A stretch of DNA of 64,000 nucleotides from Paenibacillus sp. JJ-223 (GCF_927798175.1 NZ_CAKMMP010000010.1:62001-126000); one strand, 5' to 3'; shown: positions 8,630 to 18,468, counted from the stretch's first letter. Numbers and translations: made by a program. Notes: generated by a model not told the origin, from the letters alone.

Positions 8630-10732
8630 ATGGAAAAACATGTTGAAATGCAGCTTGGCGGCAGAAAGCTTGTGCTTGAAACAGGCCGTTTGGCGAAACA
8701 GGCCAATGCCGCTGTTAAAGTGACTTACGGCGATACCGTTGTACTGTGTACCGTAACGGCTTCCAGCGAGCCTAAAGATCTGGACTTCTTCCCGCTGACA
8801 GTTAACTATGAAGAAAGATTGTATGCCGTAGGTAAAATTCCGGGTGGATTCATCAAACGGGAAGGAAGACCGAGCGAAAAGGCGATTTTGGCCAGCCGTC
8901 TGACAGACCGTCCGATTCGCCCATTGTTCCCGGAAGGTTTCCGCAATGATGTACAAGTCTTGAATCTGGTGATGAGCGTGGATCAGGATTGCGAACCTCA
9001 GATCGCTGCCATGATCGGTACTTCCGCAGCTCTGAGCATTTCGGATGTTCCGTTCAGCGGTCCGATCGGCGGCGTAAAAGTGGGACGCATCAACGGGGAG
9101 TTTGTGGTTAACCCGACGATTGCACAGCTTGAAGTCAGCGACATCGAGTTGGTTGTTGCAGGTACCCGCGATGCAATTATGATGGTTGAAGCCGAAGCCA
9201 ATGAGGTTCCGGAAGACATTATGCTTGAAGCGATCATGTTCGGTCATGAAGAGATCAGAAAGATCGTGACTGTCATCGAAGAGCTGGTAGAGATTGCCGG
9301 CAAAGAGAAGATGGCCGTAAAACTGCACGCGGTTAACGAAAACGTAAACCAAGAAGTGCGTGAATTTGCGGCAGGCCGCTTGGTGGAAGCCGTCAAAATT
9401 GCCGAGAAGCACGCTCGTCAGGATGCGATTGATGCCATCAACGATGAGACCGTCGCTCATTTCGAGGAAAAATATCTGGAAACTCCGGAATTGCTCAAAG
9501 ATGTGAAAGAGGTCCTGCATGACATCGTCAAGGAGGAAGTGCGTCGTCTGATTACGCATGACAAAGTCCGTCCGGACGGCCGAGGATTGGCTGAGATTCG
9601 CCCGATCGAATGCGACACCTCGCTGCTGCCACGCACGCACGGCTCCGGTCTGTTTACGCGTGGACAAACACAAGCTCTCAGCGTATGTACGCTTGGCGCA
9701 TTGGGGGATGTTCAGATTCTGGACGGCATCAGTCTGGAAGAATCCAAACGATTCATGCATCATTACAATTTCCCTCCGTTCAGCGTCGGTGAAGCTCGTC
9801 CGCTGCGTGCTCCAGGCCGTCGCGAAATCGGACATGGTGCGCTCGGTGAACGTGCGTTGGCCAAAGTCATTCCTTCGGAAACCGAATTCCCGTATACGAT
9901 CCGTCTCGTATCCGAGGTGCTGGAATCCAATGGCTCCACATCACAAGCAAGTATTTGTGCAAGTACACTCGCGATGATGGATGCAGGCGTGCCGATTAAA
10001 GCCCCGGTAGCCGGAATTGCGATGGGATTGATCAAAGATGGAGAACATGTATCCATCCTTAGTGACATTCAAGGCATGGAGGATCACCTGGGAGACATGG
10101 ACTTCAAAGTGGCGGGAACGGCAGAAGGCGTAACCGCAATTCAGATGGATATCAAAATCGACGGAATCGACCGTAAAATTTTGTCCGAGGCGCTTGCACA
10201 GGCTAAAGAAGGCCGCATGCACATCCTCGGCAAAATGAATGAAGTCATTCAGGCTCCGCGCGAGAATCTGTCGCAGTATGCTCCGAAAATTTTGACGATG
10301 CATATCAATCCTGACAAAATTCGTGACGTTATTGGTGCTGGCGGTAAAATCATCAATAAAATCATCGAAGAGACCGGCGTGAAAATTGATATCGAGCAAG
10401 ATGGACGCGTCTTTATCGCATCTTCCAACCAGGAGATGAACGAAAAAGCCAGATCCATTATCGAAGGGATCGTACGCGAGGTTGTTGTCGGAGAGATTTA
10501 TGTCGGCAAAGTGAAACGCGTTGAGAAGTTTGGCGCATTCGTCGAAGTGCTTCCGAACAAGGAGGGTCTCGTACATATCTCGCAATTGTCGACCGAGCGC
10601 GTTGGCAAAGTGGAGGATGTCGTTGCCGTTGGCGATTCCATTACCGTCAAAGTCACGGAAATCGATCAACAAGGCCGGATCAACTTGTCTCGCAAAGCCG
10701 TGCTGACTGCGGAAGCTCCTGCTCAATCCTAA
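8630..10732 (+). CDS. pnp: Polyribonucleotide nucleotidyltransferase (PNPase)
   Basis: This 700-residue phosphorolytic 3'-5' exoribonuclease has the full family length. Two RNase PH domains (about 1-235 and 310-545) are joined by an alpha-helical linker. A KH domain with [12 protein letters not shown] and an S1 domain starting at [20 protein letters not shown] follow. AAGGAGGG precedes the ATG. It ends in a terminator at 10766-10799. In Bacillales PNPase acts with RNase Y and RNase J; rny and an rnj gene are also in this window. Confidence 0.98.
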   Translation: MEKHVEMQLGGRKLVLETGRLAKQANAAVKVTYGDTVVLCTVTASSEPKDLDFFPLTVNYEERLYAVGKIPGGFIKREGRPSEKAILASRLTDRPIRPLFPEGFRNDVQVLNLVMSVDQDCEPQIAAMIGTSAALSISDVPFSGPIGGVKVGRINGEFVVNPTIAQLEVSDIELVVAGTRDAIMMVEAEANEVPEDIMLEAIMFGHEEIRKIVTVIEELVEIAGKEKMAVKLHAVNENVNQEVREFAAGRLVEAVKIAEKHARQDAIDAINDETVAHFEEKYLETPELLKDVKEVLHDIVKEEVRRLITHDKVRPDGRGLAEIRPIECDTSLLPRTHGSGLFTRGQTQALSVCTLGALGDVQILDGISLEESKRFMHHYNFPPFSVGEARPLRAPGRREIGHGALGERALAKVIPSETEFPYTIRLVSEVLESNGSTSQASICASTLAMMDAGVPIKAPVAGIAMGLIKDGEHVSILSDIQGMEDHLGDMDFKVAGTAEGVTAIQMDIKIDGIDRKILSEALAQAKEGRMHILGKMNEVIQAPRENLSQYAPKILTMHINPDKIRDVIGAGGKIINKIIEETGVKIDIEQDGRVFIASSNQEMNEKARSIIEGIVREVVVGEIYVGKVKRVEKFGAFVEVLPNKEGLVHISQLSTERVGKVEDVVAVGDSITVKVTEIDQQGRINLSRKAVLTAEAPAQS

Positions 10733-10765
10733 ACGTCAGCCAATCGAATACATGTAAAGAAGTTG

Positions 10766-10799
10766 AAGAGGCAGAAGCTGTATTTCTGGCTCTTTTTTT
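10766..10799 (+). terminator. Terminator after pnp
   Basis: AAGAGGCAGAA pairs with TTCTGGCTCTT with one mismatch, followed by a run of seven T residues. Confidence 0.8.
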
Positions 10800-10878
10800 A
10801 TATGTCCAAAGCATTCGTTCTTCCATGTTCGCACATAAGGAGATGTATTTTTCATCCGATTTTGCTCTAGAGATCATT

Positions 10879-10906
10879 CATATTCCGTCCCTTGTCCTCA
10901 TATGAT
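10879..10906 (+). promoter_or_regulatory. Candidate sigma-E promoter of ylxY
   Basis: CATATT (10879-10884), a 14-bp spacer and CATATGAT (10899-10906). The sigma-E consensus is KMATATT-N14-15-CATACANT; the -10 differs at two of its positions. It lies about 30 nt before ylxY. Confidence 0.4.
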
Positions 10907-10934
10907 GTGGACAAAGACGGCGGGAGGATGAGCT

Positions 10935-11930
10935 GTGAAAAAACAAACGAAAAAACTGGCTGCTGTCCTGGCAGGTTTGGCAGTGGTCGTGCTGGCCGGA
11001 CAAGCGGATGGTGTTCGTACATACATTTCGGAGATACGGGAGGGCCCAGGCACTCAAAATGCGTTCGACATGTTTAAAGAAGCTACTGGAGAGGACGCGC
11101 TGCTGGAAGCCATTCGGAAAAAGGCGGAAGAGACAAAGGTTCCCCCCATCAATGCCAGGGTTGATCGGGTCTGGAAGGCCATTCCGGGTTATAATGGTTT
11201 GGAAATCGATGTGGAGGCCACTTACCGCAAAGCCCTTGGAGGCTCACTGAATACGAAGCTTTCGTATGTGTACCGTGAGACCAAACCCGAAATCGGGCTT
11301 GAAGACTTGGGAGCACACCCGATTTATCGTGGGAACCCCGAGAAGCCAATGGTTTCATTTATGATCAACGTAGCCTGGGGAAACGAATACATCAAACCGA
11401 TGCTGGATACGCTGGATGCCGAAAAGGTGAAGGCGACCTTTTTTCTGGACGGCAGTTGGCTAAGCAAAAACGCGGAGCTGGCCAAGGAAATTCAGAAACG
11501 GGGACATGAAATGTCCAACCATGCGTATTCGCATCCAGACATGAGCCGATTGAGCGCGGAGCGGGCGAGACAGGAAATCGCGAAAACGGAAGAACTCCTG
11601 AAGCAAACGCTGGGTGTGGACAACCAATGGTTTGCTCCACCGTCCGGGGATTTCAACCAAAAGACAGTCGAGATCGCTTCCAGCATGGGGCTTAAAACCG
11701 TGTTGTGGACGCTGGATACGGTGGACTGGCGCAAACCAAGTCCGGATGCCGTTGTTCATAAAATTTCGCAAAAGGTGGAGGCAGGAACATTGATTTTGAT
11801 GCACCCGACAGCGTCTGCTTCCGGAGCACTGAAGGGCATGATTGACTCCATCCGCGCCAAGGGACTTACGCTTGGAACGGTCAGTGAGACGTTGTCCTCA
11901 AACCGGGTGGCGAAGGCGTCGGTTGAGTGA
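10935..11930 (+). CDS. ylxY: YlxY-like polysaccharide deacetylase-family sporulation protein
   Basis: This 331-residue exported protein has an N-terminal signal or anchor segment (about residues 7-25) and a NodB-type domain from about 135. The second metal motif NHAYSHPDMS is present. The first motif, normally TFDDG, reads FMINVAWG and so lacks the aspartate pair, as in YlxY proteins. Activity as a deacetylase is therefore doubtful. The GTG start at 10935 follows GGGAGG by seven nt. It lies between pnp and mlpA exactly as in B. subtilis, and a sigma-E-like promoter precedes it. Confidence 0.85.
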   Translation: MKKQTKKLAAVLAGLAVVVLAGQADGVRTYISEIREGPGTQNAFDMFKEATGEDALLEAIRKKAEETKVPPINARVDRVWKAIPGYNGLEIDVEATYRKALGGSLNTKLSYVYRETKPEIGLEDLGAHPIYRGNPEKPMVSFMINVAWGNEYIKPMLDTLDAEKVKATFFLDGSWLSKNAELAKEIQKRGHEMSNHAYSHPDMSRLSAERARQEIAKTEELLKQTLGVDNQWFAPPSGDFNQKTVEIASSMGLKTVLWTLDTVDWRKPSPDAVVHKISQKVEAGTLILMHPTASASGALKGMIDSIRAKGLTLGTVSETLSSNRVAKASVE

Positions 11931-12033
11931 ACGATGATTTTTTGTTAATATCAAACAGTTGGAACCAAATGTCGATTTCGATAGATGCGTTTTTCGGGAT
12001 CATGGCAATTATAGAGATGTAGGAGGGCCAACC

Positions 12034-13317
12034 GTGAAAAAAATTCAGCTGGGCAATGGCCTCAGAGTAGTGCTGGAACAAATTCCGACCTGTCGTTCCG
12101 TGTCATTCGGCATATGGGTCAAAACCGGCTCGCGCAACGAGCGGTCTGAAAGCAACGGGGTGTCCCACTTTATCGAGCATATGCTGTTTAAAGGCACCGA
12201 TCGTTTTGATGCCAAAGCGATCGCGGAGCAATTCGACGCCATTGGCGGCAACGTGAATGCTTTTACTTCAAAAGAATACACTTGTTACTACGCAAAAGTA
12301 TTGGATGAGCATTTGCCGATCGCCGTAGATGTGCTGTCCGATATGTTCTTTCGGTCCAAATTCGACGATGAAGAGTTGTTGAAGGAAAAAAACGTCATTC
12401 TGGAAGAAATCTCGATGTACGAAGATACGCCGGATGACATGGTCCATGACCTTATGGCCCAAGCTGCATATGGAGAACACCCGCTGGCTTATCCGATCCT
12501 GGGAACGGAAGAGCGGCTTAAAGCGATGGATTCGAGCCATCTGCGGGCGTACATGAACGAACATTATACCATTGAAAATACGGTGATCAGCATTGCGGGC
12601 AACATTGACGACAGCGTCATCGATTTGATGGAAAAACACTTTGGGGCGTTTGACCTTCATGGAAAAACGGATGAAGTCGAACTGCCCAAATTCCAGAGCG
12701 GTCAACTCTTCCATAAGAAGAAAACCGAGCAGAACCATATCTGCATTTCGTTCCCGGGTTGCAAAATCGGAGATCCGCTGCAATTTGCCATGGTTGTGTT
12801 GAACAATGCCATCGGCGGCGGCATGAGCTCGAGACTGTTTCAGGAAATCCGGGAAAAGCGCGGGCTTGCGTATTCCGTATATTCCTACCACAGCTCCCAT
12901 GCAGACAGCGGTCTGTTTACCATATATGCAGGAACCGCGCCAAAACAGACGAAGGAAGTGCTTGATCTTACCAAAGAAGTGCTGCGTGATCTTGCCGTCA
13001 ACGGACTGTCCGACGATGAACTTCGCAAAGGCAAGGAGCAGCTGAAAGGCAGCCTGATCCTAAGTTTGGAGAGCACGGGCAGCCGCATGAATCGGCTTGG
13101 CAAAAACGAGCTGATGCTTGGGCGTCACCATACGTTGGATGAAATGATCGCCAAAATAGAACAAGTAACGATGGACGATATCGATGCCGTGCTGGACCTG
13201 ATGTTCGCCGAGCCTTTCGCGCTCGCCATGGTCGGTGCCTCCGATCGCTCCATCGCTGGATTAAGAAGGGATGATTTCGTTGCACTACGTTCAAATTCAA
13301 AAACTTCCGGGCAATGA
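12034..13317 (+). CDS. mlpA: M16 family zinc protease MlpA/YmxG
   Basis: This 427-residue M16B peptidase has the inverted zinc motif HFIEH at 45-49 in a classical context ([11 protein letters not shown]) and the C-terminal-half motif [24 protein letters not shown]. The GTG at 12034 is preceded by AGGAGG; the longer in-frame ATG at 11959 lacks a ribosome site. It has no signal peptide and is presumably cytoplasmic. It overlaps dut by 38 nt. Its substrate is unknown, although in B. subtilis mlpA influences extracellular protease production. Confidence 0.92.
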   Translation: MKKIQLGNGLRVVLEQIPTCRSVSFGIWVKTGSRNERSESNGVSHFIEHMLFKGTDRFDAKAIAEQFDAIGGNVNAFTSKEYTCYYAKVLDEHLPIAVDVLSDMFFRSKFDDEELLKEKNVILEEISMYEDTPDDMVHDLMAQAAYGEHPLAYPILGTEERLKAMDSSHLRAYMNEHYTIENTVISIAGNIDDSVIDLMEKHFGAFDLHGKTDEVELPKFQSGQLFHKKKTEQNHICISFPGCKIGDPLQFAMVVLNNAIGGGMSSRLFQEIREKRGLAYSVYSYHSSHADSGLFTIYAGTAPKQTKEVLDLTKEVLRDLAVNGLSDDELRKGKEQLKGSLILSLESTGSRMNRLGKNELMLGRHHTLDEMIAKIEQVTMDDIDAVLDLMFAEPFALAMVGASDRSIAGLRRDDFVALRSNSKTSGQ

Positions 13318-13723
13318 GGATATCAAGCTGCCGCAAAAAATGTCGGAGCTGGCCTCCGGCTTTGACGTTGTCGCTGCTTTGCAGGAGGAGCTCGTCCTGC
13401 AGCCGGGCGAACGCGCGCTGATCCCGACAGGACTTGCCATGGCCATGCCGGCCGGGCTTGAAGCCCAGGTGCGTCCGCGCAGCGGCCTTGCTTTCAAACA
13501 TGGCATCACATGCCTGAATACGCCGGGTACCATCGATGCGGACTATCGCGGGGAAGTCAAAGTGCTGTTGATCAATCTTGGACAGGAGCCTTTCACGATC
13601 GTACGCGGGGAGCGCATCGCCCAGATCGTATTCCAGACCGTGCCTGACGTACAGTTGACCGAGGTTAGCGAATTGTCTGAAACCGTTCGGGGTGCTGGCG
13701 GGTTTGGACATACCGGAAAATAA
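13280..13723 (+). CDS. dut: Deoxyuridine 5'-triphosphate nucleotidohydrolase (dUTPase)
   Basis: This trimeric dUTPase of about 147 residues hydrolyses dUTP to dUMP. All five motifs are visible: [39 protein letters not shown] and the Gly-rich GAGGFGHTG. The start chosen is TTG 13280 (MHYVQIQK), nine nt after AAGAAGGG. The in-frame ATG at 13271 sits immediately against that ribosome site and would add three residues. The 5' end overlaps mlpA and a strong terminator follows. Confidence 0.93.
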   Translation: MHYVQIQKLPGNEDIKLPQKMSELASGFDVVAALQEELVLQPGERALIPTGLAMAMPAGLEAQVRPRSGLAFKHGITCLNTPGTIDADYRGEVKVLLINLGQEPFTIVRGERIAQIVFQTVPDVQLTEVSELSETVRGAGGFGHTGK

Positions 13724-13738
13724 ACCTAAATTAGACAT

Positions 13739-13767
13739 GCCGTCCTTCTCTGGGGACGGCTTTTTTT
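13739..13767 (+). terminator. Terminator after dut
   Basis: GCCGTCC (13739-13745) pairs with GGACGGC (13754-13760), followed by seven T residues. Confidence 0.92.
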
Positions 13768-13858
13768 GTTCTTTCGGATGCAGCGCACGCATCACGGGCG
13801 TGCACTTTCCATTTCAGGTGGCTCTGGGAAGTGCAAAGCCTTTTTATGCATTGCTTTC

Positions 13859-13886
13859 ACCACGTTGTGGGCGATTGCATACGATA
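13859..13886 (+). promoter_or_regulatory. Sigma-K-type promoter of the spoVF (dpaAB) operon
   Basis: AC (13859-13860), a 17-bp spacer and CATACGATA (13878-13886), an exact match to the sigma-K pattern AC-N16-17-CATANNNTA. spoVF is transcribed by sigma-K in the B. subtilis mother cell, which agrees with this reading. Confidence 0.7.
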
Positions 13887-13920
13887 TGGCATATAGCGTG
13901 GTGAAAGGAGTGACGTTCCG

Positions 13921-14820
13921 ATGCTGACCGGAGTCCGGATTGTCGTTCTGGGCGGAGATGCGCGGCAGCTTGAAGTCATTCATAAATGTGCGGAGCTGGA
14001 TGCCACGATCAGTGTGGTCGGCTTCGACAAGCTGGAGCGCCCGATCGAAGGGATTGAGCATCAGCCATTGGAGGACAGCGTATTCGCTTCGGCCGATGTG
14101 TTGGTTTTGCCTGTAGTGGGTTGTGATGATCAAGGGAAGGTAAGTGCAACGTTCAGCGATCTGCCGCTTGTTTTGAAAAGGGAGCATGTGTCTGCATTGC
14201 CCGAGCATTGCATTGTGTTTACAGGCATGGCTAAGCCGTATTTGCGCGAGCTGTGCCGGGAGAACGGGTTAAGATTGATGGAAGTGCTGGACCGTGACGA
14301 GATTGCCTTATATAACTCCATTCCCACGGCTGAAGGCGCAGTTGCGATGGCAATCCGGGAGACAGACTTTACGATTCACGGTTCGAAGAGCATCGTGCTG
14401 GGCCTTGGTCGAACGGGATTCACAATGGCGAAAACGCTGCAGGGCCTCGGAGCTGATATCCGGGTTGGCGTGAGGCGTGAGGAGGATGTGGCGCGTGCAG
14501 CCGTCATGGGCTGGAAGCCTTTTTTGACAACGGATTTGGCCGCTCAAACGGGGGAAGTCGACTTGCTTTTTAATACGATACCGACTATGATTATCACAGC
14601 ACAAATCCTGTCTAGAATGCCGCAAAAAGCAGTGATTATCGATCTTGCATCCGCCCCTGGCGGCTGTGATTTCCGATTTGCTGAAAAACGCGGCATCAAG
14701 GCGCTGCTGGCGCCAGGTCTCCCCGGCATTGTTGCTCCCAAAACGGCTGGCGGCATTATTGCCGACGCGTTGATCCGTTTGCTTTTGGAAGAACAAAACG
14801 CACGGGAGGTTGAACGATGA
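13921..14820 (+). CDS. dpaA: Dipicolinate synthase subunit A (SpoVFA)
   Basis: This 299-residue Rossmann-fold protein has VVLGGDARQLEV at the N terminus and the NAD(P)-binding loop VLGLGRTGFTMAKTL at about 160. With subunit B it oxidises dihydrodipicolinate to dipicolinic acid, the spore-core chelator, in the mother cell. AAAGGAGTG precedes the ATG. Its stop overlaps dpaB by ATGA. A sigma-K-like promoter lies upstream. The operon stands next to dapG-dapA, which supply the precursor. Confidence 0.97.
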   Translation: MLTGVRIVVLGGDARQLEVIHKCAELDATISVVGFDKLERPIEGIEHQPLEDSVFASADVLVLPVVGCDDQGKVSATFSDLPLVLKREHVSALPEHCIVFTGMAKPYLRELCRENGLRLMEVLDRDEIALYNSIPTAEGAVAMAIRETDFTIHGSKSIVLGLGRTGFTMAKTLQGLGADIRVGVRREEDVARAAVMGWKPFLTTDLAAQTGEVDLLFNTIPTMIITAQILSRMPQKAVIIDLASAPGGCDFRFAEKRGIKALLAPGLPGIVAPKTAGGIIADALIRLLLEEQNAREVER

Positions 14821-15413
14821 ACTGGCAGGGAAAAACGGTGGGTTATGCAATTACGGGTTCTCATTGTACATTTGAAGAGGTCATGCCGGTGATCAGCCGG
14901 TTTGTAGCGGAAGGGGCGAATGTGGTCCCGATCATATCGAATTCGGTATTGACGACGGACACGCGCTTTGGCACGGCTCAAAATTGGCACAAACAGTTGA
15001 AGGACATTACCGGAAATGATATCATTTCCTCGATTGTCGAGGCGGAGCCATTAGGACCGTCCAAACTGCTTGATGTACTTGTCATCGCCCCATGTACGGG
15101 CAACACAACCAGCAAGCTGGCCAATGCGATGACCGACAGTCCCGTACTGATGGCAGCCAAGGCGCAGATGCGTAATCAGCGTCCGGTCGTGCTGGCGATT
15201 TCGACGAACGATGGTCTTGGACTGAACGCCGCGAACATTGCCAAACTGCTCGTGGCCAAACATATGTACTTCGTGCCGTTCGGGCAGGATGATCCGGTGA
15301 GAAAACCGAATTCGCTCGTGGCCAAAATGGAATTGATACCGGAAGCCTGCTGGAGTGCACTTGAGGGCAGGCAGCTGCAGCCTATGATCGTGGAACGCTC
15401 CGCAAAGGCGTAG
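14817..15413 (+). CDS. dpaB: Dipicolinate synthase subunit B (SpoVFB)
   Basis: This 198-residue flavoprotein-like subunit has YAITGSHCTFEEV at the N terminus and the central VIAPCTGNTTSKLANAMTDS of the flavodoxin-type decarboxylase superfamily. It forms the dipicolinate synthase with DpaA, with which it overlaps by four nt. The final codons (ERSAKA) end at TAG 15413. Downstream, where asd is usual, there is a stretch without a recognisable gene. Confidence 0.97.
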   Translation: MNWQGKTVGYAITGSHCTFEEVMPVISRFVAEGANVVPIISNSVLTTDTRFGTAQNWHKQLKDITGNDIISSIVEAEPLGPSKLLDVLVIAPCTGNTTSKLANAMTDSPVLMAAKAQMRNQRPVVLAISTNDGLGLNAANIAKLLVAKHMYFVPFGQDDPVRKPNSLVAKMELIPEACWSALEGRQLQPMIVERSAKA

Positions 15414-15847
15414 GGTGAAAAGCGTGCTTAAAGAACGCAAATTCATGCATCAACGCATTTGAAGGAATGTCTTTGCGATATGGGAACGGCTAAAGGATTA
15501 ATGGTCATACGCTTGAAGCAACGATAAATGGTCTGAGAAACAATAGAATCATGGGGGACGTTCCTCCCGATGTTGGCATCTGCTTGATGTTTGAGGATGA
15601 CATGCGGGCATAGGATGCCTGAAGCGAAAGCCGGATGAGTCAACGATCATGCGTTCACGCAGCGTGTACGTTGCAATCCGGGCAACAAACTGCTGCTTCA
15701 TTTGGATGATCTTCGATGGTCCGAAGTCGGGCAGCCGTAGGTAATGTCGTACAAAGACTAGATTTTCACATCGGAGCGCCCCTTATAGATCCATTTGTTC
15801 ATCCGGCACGTGTCAGTCTTCTTGCGTACACAAATGGAGGAATAAAG
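15414..15847 (+). other. 434-bp interval in place of asd, no recognisable gene
   Basis: No asd-like sequence is readable in any frame. A 66-codon minus-strand frame (15443-15643) has no recognised family and no ribosome site. A plus frame starting at 15716 runs into dapG but lacks a start signal. No terminal inverted repeats or target duplications were found by eye. The end carries the dapG ribosome site. Confidence 0.6.
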
Positions 15848-17065
15848 ATGCGCATCATGGTACAAAAATTCGGCGGCACGTCGCTTTCGACCGTTCAGGC
15901 AAGAGAGCACGTGCTCCGTCATGTTAAACGTGAGCTTGAGGCAGGTTACGGCCTTGTTGTGGTCGTCTCTGCGATGGGGCGCCGTGGGGAGCCCTATGCG
16001 ACGGACACATTGCTGGACTGGGCAGCCCAGAATGGAAACGGACTATCCCCGCGCGAGAAGGATTTACTGCTGTGCTGCGGTGAAATTATATCGGCAACCA
16101 CGCTGAGCAGCTTGCTCGAGAATGAAGGAATTGCAAATACGGTGCTGACGGGTGCGCAGGCTGGTTTCGTGACGGACGACAATTTCGGGAATGCCCGGAT
16201 TTTGGATGTCCGTCCTGTTCGTGTACTGGAACTGCTCGAAAAAGGGCAGGTCGTCATCGTTACCGGATTTCAGGGCCAGACCGAGCAAGGGGACTTTACC
16301 ACGCTTGGACGCGGAGGAAGCGATACCTCTGCAACGGCATTGGGGGCAGCCCTTCATGCCGAGATCGTGGATATTTACACCGATGTTAATGGCATTTTGA
16401 CCGCGGACCCCCGCATCGTGGAAGATGCACGCCCGCTTACGGTCGTAAGTTATGCCGAAATTTGCAACATGGCGCATCACGGAGCCAAAGTCATCCATCC
16501 GCGGGCGGTCGAAATTGCAATGCAAGCCCAAATCCCCGTAAGGGTCCGTTCTACCTTTGCGGATACTGAAGGCACGCTTGTGACGCATCCGGAAGGGTTT
16601 CAGGACGTGCAAACAGGCGTAGTGGACCGGTACGTTACCGGGATTGCCTACGTAAGCAACGTAACGCAAATTACCGTGGACGTGCCTAGCGACGCCAATC
16701 GCCTTCAGCTGAAAGTGTTCAAAACGATGGCAGACAACGCCATCAGCGTTGATTTCATCAATGTTACCCCAACAGGCGTGGTCTATACGGTATTTGACAG
16801 CGACTCCGAGAAAGCGATTCGCGTGCTCCAAGAGATCGGACTGAAACCCCAAAGCTTGTCAGGGTGTGCCAAAGTGTCCGTCATCGGCGGGGGCATTAAC
16901 GGCGTGCCTGGCATTATGGCAAGAATCGTGGAATCCCTGACGCTGGCGGATATTCAAATTCTGCAATCGGCGGATTCGAACACCACCATTTGGGTGCTTG
17001 TCAAAAAAGAAGACATGGTCCAGGCTCTGCGGGCGCTGCATGCTTCGTTCGAGCTCCATTTGTAA
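15848..17065 (+). CDS. dapG: Aspartate kinase I (diaminopimelate-sensitive type, DapG)
   Basis: This 405-residue enzyme phosphorylates aspartate in the first step of the lysine/DAP/dipicolinate pathway. The kinase signature VQKFGGTS is at the N terminus. GRGGSDTSATALGAAL follows near 155, and two ACT domains occupy the last 140 residues. The ATG at 15848 is preceded by TGGAGGAATAAAG; an in-frame start at 15716 would add an unrelated 44 residues without a ribosome site. The length equals B. subtilis DapG. dapA follows by 49 nt. Confidence 0.95.
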   Translation: MRIMVQKFGGTSLSTVQAREHVLRHVKRELEAGYGLVVVVSAMGRRGEPYATDTLLDWAAQNGNGLSPREKDLLLCCGEIISATTLSSLLENEGIANTVLTGAQAGFVTDDNFGNARILDVRPVRVLELLEKGQVVIVTGFQGQTEQGDFTTLGRGGSDTSATALGAALHAEIVDIYTDVNGILTADPRIVEDARPLTVVSYAEICNMAHHGAKVIHPRAVEIAMQAQIPVRVRSTFADTEGTLVTHPEGFQDVQTGVVDRYVTGIAYVSNVTQITVDVPSDANRLQLKVFKTMADNAISVDFINVTPTGVVYTVFDSDSEKAIRVLQEIGLKPQSLSGCAKVSVIGGGINGVPGIMARIVESLTLADIQILQSADSNTTIWVLVKKEDMVQALRALHASFELHL

Positions 17066-17114
17066 TATCAGACTTGAAGCAGGCGGAGCCAGATTGTTCT
17101 GAGGAGGAATCGAA

Positions 17115-17990
17115 TTGGACTTTGGAAGATTGATTACAGCAATGGTAACTCCGTTCAACGAGCAAGGAGAAATTCATTGGGAGGAAACGGCGCGGCTGAT
17201 CGACTATCTGATCAAGGAGCAAAAGTCCGATGCGCTGGTCATATCCGGGACGACGGGAGAATCTCCCACACTAAGTGATGAAGAGAAGGTACAATTATTT
17301 GAATTTGCGGTGAAGCATGCGGCAGGACGATGCAAAATCATCGCAGGTACGGGCAGCAACAATACTTCGCACTCCATCCATCTGACCAAGGAAGCGGAAC
17401 GTGTCGGGGTTGACGGTGTGCTTCTCGTGGTTCCGTATTACAACAAACCGAGTCAGGAAGGCATGTACAGACACTTCGAAGCCATTGCCAAATCGACCGC
17501 TTTGCCCGTTATGTTGTACAACGTGCCTAGTCGTACGGTGGCGGGGTTGTCGGCGGCAACGACACTGCGTCTTGCCCAAATTTCCAACATCGTGGCAACC
17601 AAGGAATGTGCTTCACTGGAACATGTCACGTTGATAGCTGCCGGCGCGCCTGAACATTTCAGGGTGTACACCGGAGACGACGCGTCCGGGCTGCCGGCCA
17701 TGTCCGTTGGCGCACACGGGATCGTCAGCGTAGCAAGCCACGTGGTCGGTTTCAAAATGAAACGTATGATCGAAGCGTTTGTCCAAGGATTGCCGCAAGA
17801 AGCGGCGCAGCTGCATCAGGAAATGTTCCCCATTTTCAAGGGGCTGTTCGAATGTCCTCAGCCGCTGCCGAATCCGGTGGCCGTCAAATATGCGCTGACT
17901 CTGCAAGGAGTGAACGTAGGGTCGGTACGGTTGCCGCTAGTGCCTCCAACGGAGCAGGAGGAGCAATTTATTCGCGGCCTATTCGGGTGA
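17115..17990 (+). CDS. dapA: 4-hydroxy-tetrahydrodipicolinate synthase
   Basis: This 291-residue (beta/alpha)8 aldolase condenses pyruvate with aspartate semialdehyde. Motifs include GTTGESPTLSDEEK, the tyrosine motif LYNVPSRT and the Schiff-base lysine in ATKECASLEH. The TTG start at 17115 follows GAGGAGG. It shares a transcript with dapG and ends in a strong terminator. It feeds both cell-wall DAP and spore dipicolinate. Confidence 0.97.
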   Translation: MDFGRLITAMVTPFNEQGEIHWEETARLIDYLIKEQKSDALVISGTTGESPTLSDEEKVQLFEFAVKHAAGRCKIIAGTGSNNTSHSIHLTKEAERVGVDGVLLVVPYYNKPSQEGMYRHFEAIAKSTALPVMLYNVPSRTVAGLSAATTLRLAQISNIVATKECASLEHVTLIAAGAPEHFRVYTGDDASGLPAMSVGAHGIVSVASHVVGFKMKRMIEAFVQGLPQEAAQLHQEMFPIFKGLFECPQPLPNPVAVKYALTLQGVNVGSVRLPLVPPTEQEEQFIRGLFG

Positions 17991-18053
17991 AACGTGGTTT
18001 GAGTTAGTCCAAGACAAGTGCAGGCATCATTCATTATAAATGGATAAAGAAGG

Positions 18054-18086
18054 AACCGTCTTTCTTCGGGAAGCACGGTTTTTTTT
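18054..18086 (+). terminator. Terminator after dapA
   Basis: AACCGT (18054-18059) pairs with ACGGTT (18075-18080), with inner CTTTC/GGAAG pairs around a TTCG loop, then a T run. Confidence 0.9.
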
Positions 18087-18128
18087 ATGGGACAAGGCAC
18101 AGCAAGAGTGGCTTGCCGGTCAGCAAAA

Positions 18129-18161
18129 GAACAGGTTGCTCACAGAGTGACTTGTTTTTTT
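18129..18161 (+). terminator. Possible second terminator downstream of dapA
   Basis: AACAGG pairs with CTTGTT and TCAC with GTGA around an AGA loop, followed by a T run. It overlaps the -35 region of the rnjB promoter. Confidence 0.5.
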
Positions 18162-18181
18162 AGTTTTTGATCATGTATAAT
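18152..18181 (+). promoter_or_regulatory. Candidate promoter of rnjB
   Basis: TTGTTT (18152-18157), an 18-bp spacer and TATAAT (18176-18181). It would give a leader of about 280 nt before rnjB. Confidence 0.5.
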
Positions 18182-18366
18182 GATGTCAAGTGACTGGGTG
18201 CGGTATTTTTTTGAAATTGAAAGCGACATCGTTTAATGATGTGGCTTGCTGTGAAAAGGGAAGGGTCGGCTAAGAAGGAATCATTTCAAATCCAACTCGT
18301 TGGTGAAGGGGAGTAACTTCGAAGAACTTCTTCCAAATATCGTGAATAAAGGTATTCTTTCACATT

Positions 18367-18386
18367 CGTATCTAATCATAGATACG
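18367..18386 (+). promoter_or_regulatory. Perfect stem-loop in the rnjB leader
   Basis: CGTATCTA and TAGATACG form an 8-bp perfect stem with an ATCA loop, about 83 nt before the start codon. There is no U-tract, so it is not a terminator. The rest of 18182-18468 holds no gene that I can recognise. Confidence 0.5.
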
Positions 18387-18468
18387 TGGTGTATGGACTG
18401 CTTTTTTAACTTAAAATACAAAAATAATAAGGTACGACGTCCAACTACCATAGGAGGTTCAGATTCAT

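Noticed and set aside
8429..9835. 468-codon minus-strand frame opposite pnp
   Set aside because: It overlaps the core of PNPase and crosses the rpsO-pnp hairpin; no recognisable protein.
15443..15643. 66-codon minus-strand frame in the asd gap, considered as a transposase remnant
   Set aside because: No transposase motif, ribosome site or terminal repeats could be seen; kept only as part of the unexplained interval.
15414..15850. Lysine riboswitch before dapG
   Set aside because: Neither the conserved core nor a terminator that would accompany it is visible.
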